Assembly: GCA_018399865.1 (NCBI GenBank)
Contig: JAGYNL010000251.1
Location: 1-5,390 of the forward strand
DNA: 5,390 bases
Reading direction: 5' to 3'
Source: Candidatus Bipolaricaulota bacterium
GTDB lineage: Bacteria; Bipolaricaulota; Bipolaricaulia; UBA7950; UBA9294
Shown: positions 1 through 5,390 of the stretch, in pieces
Position numbering within the stretch: the stretch's first letter is position 1
How the letters are laid out: each line of letters opens with the position of its first letter
The notes under the pieces: generated by a model
What the model was told of the DNA's origin: nothing
What the model saw: only the letters and a program-made list of their open reading frames with translations
Database searches by the model: none
Position numbers and translations under genes: made by a program

Positions 1-25
1 AAGATCAAAGGGAGGATAAAGCTCA

Positions 26-982
26 ATGATTGGAAAAGAGCTTAAACTCGTGTGCGGTAATGCCAATCACCAATTGGCTGATGAGATCTCTTGGGCTCTG
101 GGAATTGATCTATGCGATGCTAGAATCGATCGGTTTAGTGATGGGGAGGTACGGGTAAGAATTCGCGAAACGGTAAGGGGGGCTGATGTGTTCATCATCC
201 AACCAACTTGCCCCCCAGTTAACGACCACCTAATGGAGCTTCTCGTTATGATCGATGCTCTAAGAAGAGCATCGGCACGCAAGGTGATCGCCGTTATCCC
301 ATATTATGGCTACGCCAGACAGGACCGTAAGCACACAGGCCGGGTCCCGATTACCGCCCGCTTGGTGGCTAACCTTATTGAGGTTGCTGGCGCAGATCGC
401 GTACTAACCATGGATCTACATGCTGGGCAAATTCAAGGGTTTTTCAACATCCCAGTGGACAACCTACAGTCTGATCCGATCTTCGCTAATTACTTCAAGG
501 AGCACGATGCTGACGGGGACAAAACAGTTATAGTCTCCCCAGACGCTGGGGGAACGGTGCGCGCAAGGCTTCTTGCAGAGCGCTTAAACTATCCCATAGC
601 TATACTAGAAAAGCGTCGTTCAGCAGATGGGACCAAAGTACAAGTAGTAAATGTGATAGGTGATGTATCTGGCAAGAGAGCAATCCTAGTTGATGACATC
701 GTTTCCTCAGGAGCAACTCTCATTTTGGCAACTACTGCCCTTCTTGAACGTGGTGCCTCGCAAGTACATGCGTACTGTACTCATGGCGTCTTCTCCGGGA
801 ACGCTCTTGAAGCGCTAGCAGAATCACCCTTGAAAAAGGTTGTGGTTACCAATACCATTTGGCAGGAACGAGCGGAAAAGAGTGGTATTGTAGAGTATAT
901 CCCCGTGGGAGAGCATCTAGCCAAGACTGTCCGTCGGATTTTCGAGAACAAGTCGGTAAGTAACCTTTTCCCACATTACTAG
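26..982 (+). CDS. prs: Ribose-phosphate pyrophosphokinase (PRPP synthetase), class I type
   Basis: This cytosolic enzyme transfers pyrophosphate from ATP to ribose 5-phosphate. The product, PRPP, feeds purine, pyrimidine, histidine, tryptophan and NAD synthesis. The 318-residue length fits bacterial Prs (about 315). Visible signatures are the N-terminal GKELKL.CGNAN stretch (residues 3-13), PYYGYARQDRK (92-102, ATP contact), DLHAGQIQGFF (130-140, with the metal-binding His132), the catalytic-loop EKRR (195-198, Lys196), the ribose-phosphate loop starting VDDIVSSGAT (222-231), THGVFSG (252-258) and the C-terminal SVSNLF (310-315). The ATG is supported by GGAGG ten bases upstream and by alignment of the family N-terminus. 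The ribose-phosphate loop reads SSGAT where classical class I enzymes have DTAGT or DTGGT. The gene heads a prs-ctc-pth cluster, 20 bases before rplY. Whatever lies upstream is outside the window. The identification is very secure. Confidence 0.97.
   Translation: MIGKELKLVCGNANHQLADEISWALGIDLCDARIDRFSDGEVRVRIRETVRGADVFIIQPTCPPVNDHLMELLVMIDALRRASARKVIAVIPYYGYARQDRKHTGRVPITARLVANLIEVAGADRVLTMDLHAGQIQGFFNIPVDNLQSDPIFANYFKEHDADGDKTVIVSPDAGGTVRARLLAERLNYPIAILEKRRSADGTKVQVVNVIGDVSGKRAILVDDIVSSGATLILATTALLERGASQVHAYCTHGVFSGNALEALAESPLKKVVVTNTIWQERAEKSGIVEYIPVGEHLAKTVRRIFENKSVSNLFPHY
253..274 (+). other. Intragenic perfect 9-bp hairpin with a four-base loop in prs
   Basis: CGATGCTCT at 253-261 pairs perfectly with AGAGCATCG at 266-274 around the loop AAGA. 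It encodes part of the conserved helix MIDALRRAS. No T tract follows, so it is not a terminator candidate. Function is unknown and it may be coincidental. Confidence 0.3.
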
Positions 983-1002
983 TCAGAAATGTAGGAGTAG
1001 AA

Positions 1003-1647
1003 ATGTCCGTAACACTGAACACCAAGTTGCGCCCAGCAGGAAAAGCGAATGCGCTGCGTAGACAGGGTCTAGTACCGGCCATTGTCTATGGTCCAAATAT
1101 GGAAAACATCCCGCTAGTTATAAATCGGCGCGATTTACATACGCTTTTCTCCAAGATCACCCGCAGCTCTCTTATCGAATTGTCAATAGATGACAGCGAT
1201 CAGCAAGAGCCGCTAGACGCTTTCTTGAAGAGGGTGCAATACAATCCAATAACTGATGAGGCAATTCACGTTGACTTCTACCATCCGGATACTAAGGTCC
1301 CCCTCAAGTTGTACGTTCCGGTAAAGATCGTTGGCGAAGCCCCCGGGATCAAGTTGGGCGGCTTCCTGAACGTTCTCTTCAATACGGTACGCGTGCACGG
1401 CTATGCGAAGGATATCCCTCATCTCATCACAATCGATGTGAGCGATCTGGATATTGGAGACACGATCCGGGTGCGCGATGTCGACTTTGGCAAGGTCACC
1501 CCTTTCCTTTCCCCTGATCGTACTATGGTTGCAATGGGGGCGCCAAGAGGTTTAGAGGCAGAAGAGAAAGAGGAAGAAGAGGAGATTCTGGAGACCGTTG
1601 CAGCAGAAACTGAAATCTCTTCTGACGAAGAAGAAAGCGAAAGCTAA
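1003..1647 (+). CDS. rplY: 50S ribosomal protein L25, CTC/TL5 family (general stress protein CTC)
   Basis: This is a 5S rRNA-binding protein of the large ribosomal subunit. At 214 residues it is the long two-domain form (Thermus TL5 and Bacillus Ctc are about 205), not the 94-residue E. coli form. Residues 1-91 carry the RNA-binding domain, with GKANALRRQGLVPAIVYG (13-30) and VQYNPITDEAIHVDF (78-92). Residues 99-183 match the C-terminal beta domain, including VPVKIVGEAPGIKLGG (105-120). Residues 184-214 form a very acidic tail, with glutamate runs and only one lysine, probably disordered. The ATG has AGGAG five bases upstream. The gene sits between prs and pth, as in Bacillus. In Bacillus the gene is induced by general stress, but nothing in this sequence shows how it is regulated here. 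Confidence 0.96.
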   Translation: MSVTLNTKLRPAGKANALRRQGLVPAIVYGPNMENIPLVINRRDLHTLFSKITRSSLIELSIDDSDQQEPLDAFLKRVQYNPITDEAIHVDFYHPDTKVPLKLYVPVKIVGEAPGIKLGGFLNVLFNTVRVHGYAKDIPHLITIDVSDLDIGDTIRVRDVDFGKVTPFLSPDRTMVAMGAPRGLEAEEKEEEEEILETVAAETEISSDEEESES

Positions 1648-1648
1648 G

Positions 1649-1666
1649 ATGCAAGGGGGATGATTG
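1649..1666 (+). promoter_or_regulatory. pth translation initiation region with TGA-TTG junction
   Basis: AAGGGGG at 1653-1659 differs by one base from the ideal AAGGAGG. It lies four bases before the TTG start at 1664. An ATG at 1649 is in the pth frame but reaches TGA at 1661-1663 after four codons, and that stop abuts the TTG. A second ATG at 1660 is out of frame and touches the Shine-Dalgarno sequence with no spacer, so it is an unlikely start. TTG is therefore the only start consistent with the family N-terminus. The tiny ATG frame overlapping the Shine-Dalgarno is probably incidental. Confidence 0.7.
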
Positions 1667-2236
1667 AAGGCCGTTTTTGGGCTGGGAAATCCAGGACTGG
1701 AATATGCACTTAGCCGACACAATGTGGGATTTGATGTCATCGATCTTTACAGAAAGAAGTACATCCCACGAACCAAAGGGCGCTTGATGGACTCGGCTCT
1801 GGTCTACAAGAGCCGAGATCTTTTTCTCGCCAAGCCAATGACCTACATGAATAATAGCGGCGTGGCGATAAGGGCAATAATTGATCGCTTGGAAATAGCG
1901 CTCGAAGATGTTTTGATCGTTTACGATGACCTCGACATCCCTCTTGGAAGACTGAAGATACTAAGAAGCGGGGGTCCAGGATCTCATAAGGGAATGTTAT
2001 CTGTAGTCTCTGCTGTGGAAAGCGATACGATACCGCGACTGCGCATCGGTATCGGCCAGGGAGATAGACCACAAGATCAAGTAGATTACGTCCTTGGAAA
2101 ATTTACCCACAAAGAATGGGAGGTTATCTATCCCGTTCTAGAACAAGGCGTGCAGGTGGTTGAGGCTTTTCGAACCCAGGATATTGACGCCTTGATGACT
2201 AGATTCAACAGCCACCTGGGGGTTGTGAACAATTAA
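1664..2236 (+). CDS. pth: Peptidyl-tRNA hydrolase (Pth1 family), TTG start
   Basis: Pth cleaves the ester bond of peptidyl-tRNAs that drop off the ribosome, recycling tRNA. It is usually essential. The 190-residue length matches the family. Recognisable elements are FGLGNPG at the N-terminus (5-11, Asn9), SRHNVGFDVID (17-27, with the presumed catalytic His19), KPMTYMNNSG (57-66), VYDDLDIPLG (86-95, with the Asp that pairs with the His) and LRIGIGQ (126-132). The family N-terminus begins exactly at the TTG, so this is taken as the start. The in-frame ATG fifteen bases upstream is cut off by a TGA directly before the TTG. Residue 109 is Lys in GSHKGM, where E. coli Pth has the tRNA-binding Asn114 (GGHNGL). 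The gene lies 16 bases after rplY, in an operon-like arrangement. Confidence 0.95.
   Translation: MKAVFGLGNPGLEYALSRHNVGFDVIDLYRKKYIPRTKGRLMDSALVYKSRDLFLAKPMTYMNNSGVAIRAIIDRLEIALEDVLIVYDDLDIPLGRLKILRSGGPGSHKGMLSVVSAVESDTIPRLRIGIGQGDRPQDQVDYVLGKFTHKEWEVIYPVLEQGVQVVEAFRTQDIDALMTRFNSHLGVVNN
1792..1825 (+). other. Intragenic perfect 9-bp hairpin followed by a T tract (terminator-like)
   Basis: CTCGGCTCT at 1792-1800 is perfectly complementary to AGAGCCGAG at 1809-1817, leaving an 8-base loop. Five T residues follow at 1821-1825, after ATC. The shape resembles an intrinsic terminator. It lies inside pth, however, over ordinary codons for about residues 43-54, and the T run is short. It may be chance, or it may attenuate transcription weakly. 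I do not call it a functional terminator. Confidence 0.3.
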
Positions 2237-2250
2237 GACAAGACTATACT
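2223..2250 (+). promoter_or_regulatory. Candidate sigma70-type promoter ahead of clpC
   Basis: TATACT at 2245-2250 matches five of six bases of the -10 consensus. TTGTGA at 2223-2228 matches four of six bases of the -35 consensus, with a 16-base spacer. Transcription would start near 2257, giving a leader of about 40 bases before clpC. The -35 element lies within the last codons of pth. This is a by-eye match in the longest gap between genes, so confidence is modest. Read-through from pth could equally express clpC. Confidence 0.35.
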
Positions 2251-2282
2251 TTAAGTTAGTGAAGAAAGCGTTTTTGTTTGCT

Positions 2283-2288
2283 AGGAGG
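2283..2288 (+). promoter_or_regulatory. Strong Shine-Dalgarno sequence of clpC
   Basis: AGGAGG lies eight bases before the ATG at 2297. It is the best ribosome-binding site in the window and fixes the clpC start, which also agrees with the usual ClpC N-terminus. Confidence 0.8.
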
Positions 2289-2296
2289 AAATAAAG

Positions 2297-4720
2297 ATGT
2301 ACGACCGATTCTCACGTGAATCGATGGAGATAATAGCGCTCTCTCAAGAAGAGGCCGGAGAGTGGAGCCATAGCTATGTGGGGACAGAACACCTTCTTCT
2401 TGCCTTCCTACGTGGAAAGGATAGCAACGTATTCCGCTTTCTCACCACACATGGCGTTACCTATGAGAAGGTCGCTGCCCTAATTGAATCAGAAAAAGGA
2501 CGAGGAAAAGTACGCCTATCCCCGGACGATTTAGAACCAACTCCCCGATTGAAGCGCGTGATGAAGATAAGCTTTGAAGAAGCGCGGCGAGCTGGCCTTA
2601 ACACCATCCGCCCTGAGCACTTACTGATGGGGATGTTACGTGAAGGTGAAGGTACTGGAGCGGCCATCCTACTTCACTTAGGAATTGATCTTAGCAAAAC
2701 GAGAGCCTATTTCTTGCCCTCTGCAGGAGTGGGAATGGCATTGAGGTCAACACGCCGGCCGCAACAGGAAACCAAGAGCGATCTATCTAATTTTGGCCGC
2801 AACCTGATCGAGGAAGCGGAGTCAGGACGCCTGGATCCAGTAATTGGGCGCGATAGCGAAATGGAACGGATTATCCAGATCTTAACACGTCGTAAGAAGA
2901 ACAACCCTGCACTTATTGGCGAGTCAGGGGTTGGGAAGACTGCCATTGTTGAGGGCTTAGCGCAGAAGATCGTCGAAGGAGATGTGCCTACCCTCCTGCG
3001 CTCCAAAGAGATTATTGAGCTTGACATGGCTTCAATCGTTGCCGGAACGAAGTACCGCGGGGAGTTTGAGCAACGCTTGAAGACTTTGATAAACCAAGTG
3101 ATCGAATCTGACAACATCATATTATTCATCGATGAATTGCAGACAGTAGTTGGAGCAGGAGGCGCAGAAGGGGCTATAGATGCTTCATCAATTCTAAAAC
3201 CACCGCTTGCCTCAGGGGCAATTCAGTGCATTGGCACAGCAACCCTTGAAGAATACCGTAAGTCAGTGGAAAAGGACCCCGCGCTGAAGCGCCGATTCAA
3301 GACCATACTAGTGGAGGAGCCATCAGTAGAAGAGACAGTAAGAATAATGAAAGGACTGCGCCCCCACTATGAACGTCATCATGGAGTCAAGATTACCGAT
3401 GAAGCCCTCTATCAAGCGGCTCGTCTCTCTGATCGCTACGTCACTGACCAATTCCTTCCCGACAAAGCCATTGATCTAATAGATGAGACCGCCGCTAGGA
3501 TCAAGCTCCAGAGCACCTTGTTACCAGATGAAGTTCGTGAGCTGATTACCGAGATGGATAGAATAGACGAGGAAGAACACGAAGCTGTTGCTGCCCAAAA
3601 TTACGAAGCAGCCGCACAGTTACGCGATCGAAAGGCTGAGCTCCAAAAGGAAATTGAGAACTCCGACAACGGCCAGCATCTTACAAGAGACTTACAATCA
3701 ACAGGAAAGGACGTAGCTCAAGTCGTTTCCATGTGGACAGGAATTCCAATCGGACACGTTCAAGAGGAAGAGACCACACGCTTAGTGCATATGGAGAACA
3801 AAATCCACGATCGGCTTATCGGTCAGGAAGATGCTGTACGGGCAACTTCGCGCTCAATCAGGCGAGCCTATGCAGGCGTAAAGAACCCGCGAAGACCTGT
3901 TGGCGTGTTCATGTTCCTGGGCCCAACAGGTGTTGGTAAGACAGAACTTTCAAAGACCCTGGCCGAGTTTCTATTTGGGGATGAGGATGCGCTAATCCGG
4001 GTCGATATGTCCGAGTATATGGAGCGTTTTTCGGTGTCCCGGTTAACAGGGGCGCCCCCGGGTTATGTCGGCTACGAAGAAGCTGGCGAACTAACTGAGA
4101 AAGTGCGACACCGACCCTATTCTGTCATACTATTCGACGAAATTGAGAAAGCACATCGCGACGTATTTAACATCCTTTTACAGGTAATGGAGGATGGTAT
4201 ATTGACCGATTCTCAGGGTCGGCGGATTGACTTCCGAAATTCCGTTCTGATAATGACTTCCAATGTGGGAAGTGAGATGATCACTGACCGCGGCACGCTT
4301 GGCTTCAGCGATGATGAGGTGGACTCCGAAGAATCTTATAACGAGATGAAGGAGCGGGTGATTAGTGAAGTACGCAAAGTTTTTCGCCCAGAATTCCTCA
4401 ATCGACTGGATGAGGTAATCGTGTTCCATCAACTTACGCGTGACCAGGTGTTGGAGATTGCCAATTTGATGTTAGACGAACTGAAGGCTCGCCTACAGGA
4501 AGAACACGAGATTACCCTCACGCTTGATGAGTCAGCAAATGAATTGCTGATTGAGCAAGGGTATGACTCCAAGTATGGCGCACGGCCAATGCGCCGAGCT
4601 ATCGAGCGGCTGATGGAGAACCCGATATCTGAGCTAATTCTTAACCGCTCCTTCGAGCACGGAGCAAAAATCACCGCCTCAGCAGACGGCGATGAGATGC
4701 GCTTTACCCGGAGCAAATAA
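2297..4720 (+). CDS. clpC: ATP-dependent Clp protease ATP-binding subunit ClpC (Hsp100/AAA+ unfoldase)
   Basis: ClpC forms hexamers that unfold proteins and feed them into the ClpP peptidase in the cytosol. The 807 residues match B. subtilis ClpC (810). Order of parts: two Clp N repeats (about 3-60 and 80-140); first ATPase domain with Walker A GESGVGKT (208-215), pore loop GTKYRGE (250-256), Walker B ILFIDE (275-280) and paired arginines 332-333; a UVR-like middle segment (about 415-455) with NYEAAAQLRD; second ATPase domain with Walker A GPTGVGKT (542-549), pore loop GYVGY (589-593), Walker B ILFDE (611-615), sensor Asn656, arginine finger Arg703 and sensor-2 GAR (761-763). The LGF tripeptide (668-670) matches the ClpP-docking loop. 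The short middle segment separates it from ClpB. Several normally invariant first-domain positions are changed (Gln282, Ser306, Thr314-Ala315, Lys331), while the catalytic residues are kept. No ctsR, mcsA or mcsB lies upstream. Confidence 0.96.
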   Translation: MYDRFSRESMEIIALSQEEAGEWSHSYVGTEHLLLAFLRGKDSNVFRFLTTHGVTYEKVAALIESEKGRGKVRLSPDDLEPTPRLKRVMKISFEEARRAGLNTIRPEHLLMGMLREGEGTGAAILLHLGIDLSKTRAYFLPSAGVGMALRSTRRPQQETKSDLSNFGRNLIEEAESGRLDPVIGRDSEMERIIQILTRRKKNNPALIGESGVGKTAIVEGLAQKIVEGDVPTLLRSKEIIELDMASIVAGTKYRGEFEQRLKTLINQVIESDNIILFIDELQTVVGAGGAEGAIDASSILKPPLASGAIQCIGTATLEEYRKSVEKDPALKRRFKTILVEEPSVEETVRIMKGLRPHYERHHGVKITDEALYQAARLSDRYVTDQFLPDKAIDLIDETAARIKLQSTLLPDEVRELITEMDRIDEEEHEAVAAQNYEAAAQLRDRKAELQKEIENSDNGQHLTRDLQSTGKDVAQVVSMWTGIPIGHVQEEETTRLVHMENKIHDRLIGQEDAVRATSRSIRRAYAGVKNPRRPVGVFMFLGPTGVGKTELSKTLAEFLFGDEDALIRVDMSEYMERFSVSRLTGAPPGYVGYEEAGELTEKVRHRPYSVILFDEIEKAHRDVFNILLQVMEDGILTDSQGRRIDFRNSVLIMTSNVGSEMITDRGTLGFSDDEVDSEESYNEMKERVISEVRKVFRPEFLNRLDEVIVFHQLTRDQVLEIANLMLDELKARLQEEHEITLTLDESANELLIEQGYDSKYGARPMRRAIERLMENPISELILNRSFEHGAKITASADGDEMRFTRSK

Positions 4721-4721
4721 C

Positions 4722-5390
4722 ATGCCCTACCGCTGTAGTCACTGTGGCTATCAGTCGGTGAAGTGGCTAGGACGATGTCCAAATTGCGGGAAGTGGGACA
4801 CATTAATCCCCGACGAGGATGAGAAGACTGAGGACTCCTCCTGGATTGGTGAAGAAGTCCTTCCTATCAGCCAGATTGACCTCAAGGAAGTCAACCGACT
4901 GGAATGCGGCATTAAGGAGGTTGACCAGCTCCTGGGTGGAGGACTGGTCCCTGGGGGAGTGACCCTATTCGGTGGGGAGCCTGGAATAGGGAAGTCTACC
5001 CTACTGCTTCAGATAGCTCAGGGTTTTGCGCAGAGGTACGGTGATGTACTCTACGTTTCCGGCGAGGAATCCGCAGCCCAGCTCAAGCTGCGCGCAACCC
5101 GCTTGCAGGTTTCAAGCGACCATATATATGTGCTCTCGGAGCAGAGCTTTCCCCGTATTGCTGCCGCAGTGATGAAAATAAGTCCAAGTTTACTAATAAT
5201 CGATTCTATCCAGACCACTTTGTCTGAGAGCGTGCCTGGTGAAGCAGGAAGTATCCGCCAGATGCGTGAGACAAGCGCCGAACTCACACGACTCACAAAG
5301 GGTCGGAAAATGGCCACTTTTCTAATTGGCCATATAACTAAGGAAGGGGCATTTGCTGGGCCAAAGACCGTGGAACACCTGGTTGACGTG
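4722..5390 (+). CDS. radA: DNA repair protein RadA/Sms, N-terminal 223 residues (cut by window edge)
   Basis: RadA is a RecA-like ATPase that promotes branch migration during recombination and repair. The reading frame is open from the ATG to the last base, so only about half of a usual protein of roughly 450 residues is present. Visible parts are a four-cysteine zinc finger (Cys5, Cys8, Cys19, Cys22), Walker A GEPGIGKS (85-92, Lys91), the GEES motif (114-117), Walker B LLIIDS (157-162, Asp161) and GHITKEGAFAGP (203-214), which precedes the RadA-specific KNRFG motif. That motif and the Lon-like C-terminal domain would lie beyond the window. The start is one base after the clpC stop, and GGAG at 4710-4713, inside the clpC end, serves as its ribosome-binding site. 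This suggests co-transcription and possible translational coupling. The clpC-radA pairing is also found in Firmicutes. Confidence 0.95.
   Translation, partial: MPYRCSHCGYQSVKWLGRCPNCGKWDTLIPDEDEKTEDSSWIGEEVLPISQIDLKEVNRLECGIKEVDQLLGGGLVPGGVTLFGGEPGIGKSTLLLQIAQGFAQRYGDVLYVSGEESAAQLKLRATRLQVSSDHIYVLSEQSFPRIAAAVMKISPSLLIIDSIQTTLSESVPGEAGSIRQMRETSAELTRLTKGRKMATFLIGHITKEGAFAGPKTVEHLVDV

Noticed and set aside
67..282. Minus-strand open frame inside prs
   Set aside because: It is fully antisense to well-conserved prs codons, has no recognisable motif and resembles no family. It is a shadow frame.
846..1082. Minus-strand open frame spanning the prs-rplY boundary
   Set aside because: It overlaps both genes on the opposite strand, and its translation shows no domain or credible ribosome site.
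1523..1740. Two minus-strand frames opposite the rplY tail and pth start
   Set aside because: Their Phe/Leu/Ser-rich translations simply mirror the purine-rich acidic tail of L25, and look membrane-like only for that reason.
1737..2072. 111-codon minus-strand frame inside pth
   Set aside because: It is antisense to conserved pth motifs and has no recognisable protein features.
2261..2280. T-rich run before clpC as a possible terminator of pth
   Set aside because: TTTTTGTTT at 2271-2279 has no GC-rich stem in front of it, so an intrinsic terminator is not supported.
2461..3129. Minus-strand frames (2461-2667 and 2707-3129) inside clpC
   Set aside because: They lie opposite the N domain and first ATPase domain of ClpC. 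They are shadow frames without motifs.
3733..3939. Plus-strand 68-codon frame inside clpC
   Set aside because: It is a shifted frame of clpC across the start of the second ATPase domain. The clpC frame is intact there, so no frameshift is implied.
4049..4058. GGGGCGCCCC palindrome in clpC
   Set aside because: It falls on conserved Gly-Ala-Pro-Pro-Gly codons of the pore-loop region and is explained by that coding constraint.
4178..4803. Minus-strand frames at the end of clpC and start of radA
   Set aside because: They are antisense to conserved ClpC and RadA codons, with no family resemblance.
5051..5317. 88-codon minus-strand frame inside radA
   Set aside because: It lies opposite the RadA ATPase core, which is clearly the coding strand.
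1..5390. An exciting undescribed system in the window
   Set aside because: All five genes belong to well-known housekeeping families in partly familiar order. I found no unknown gene, array, mobile element or extended noncoding structure.

Overview
This window is ordinary bacterial chromosome that is almost entirely coding, with every gene on the + strand and packed tightly. In order it holds prs (PRPP synthetase, complete), rplY/ctc (CTC-type ribosomal protein L25, complete), pth (peptidyl-tRNA hydrolase, complete, TTG start), clpC (Hsp100 unfoldase, complete) and the first 223 codons of radA (recombination ATPase, cut by the right edge). No RNA gene, mobile element, CRISPR array or long gene-free stretch is visible. 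The largest gap between genes is 60 bases.

The first three genes (about 26-2236) reproduce the prs-ctc-pth order known from Bacillus subtilis and many other bacteria. They are separated by only 16-20 bases and read as one operon. PRPP supply, 5S rRNA binding by L25 and recycling of peptidyl-tRNA make a general growth and translation housekeeping set. The second block (2297 to the right end) is clpC-radA, a pair also adjacent in Firmicutes, where it follows ctsR-mcsA-mcsB. Here that regulatory front end is absent and clpC follows pth directly. The 60-base junction carries a strong Shine-Dalgarno sequence and a plausible sigma70-type promoter, but no CIRCE or CtsR operator that I can see. The radA start lies one base after the clpC stop, so those two genes are probably co-expressed and perhaps translationally coupled.

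The organism is a bacterium of moderate GC content (roughly half GC by eye). ClpC with a UVR-like middle segment, the long CTC form of L25 and the joined gene order argue against Proteobacteria. A Chloroflexota (Dehalococcoidia-like) or Firmicutes-related lineage is possible, because clpC-radA followed by isoprenoid genes is, from memory, an arrangement in Dehalococcoides. This is a low-to-moderate confidence inference.

I do not see an undescribed system here. What deserves a second look is fine detail: an unusual start region for pth, two 9-bp perfect hairpins inside coding sequence (one followed by a T tract), and several substitutions at normally conserved positions in Prs, Pth and the first ATPase domain of ClpC.
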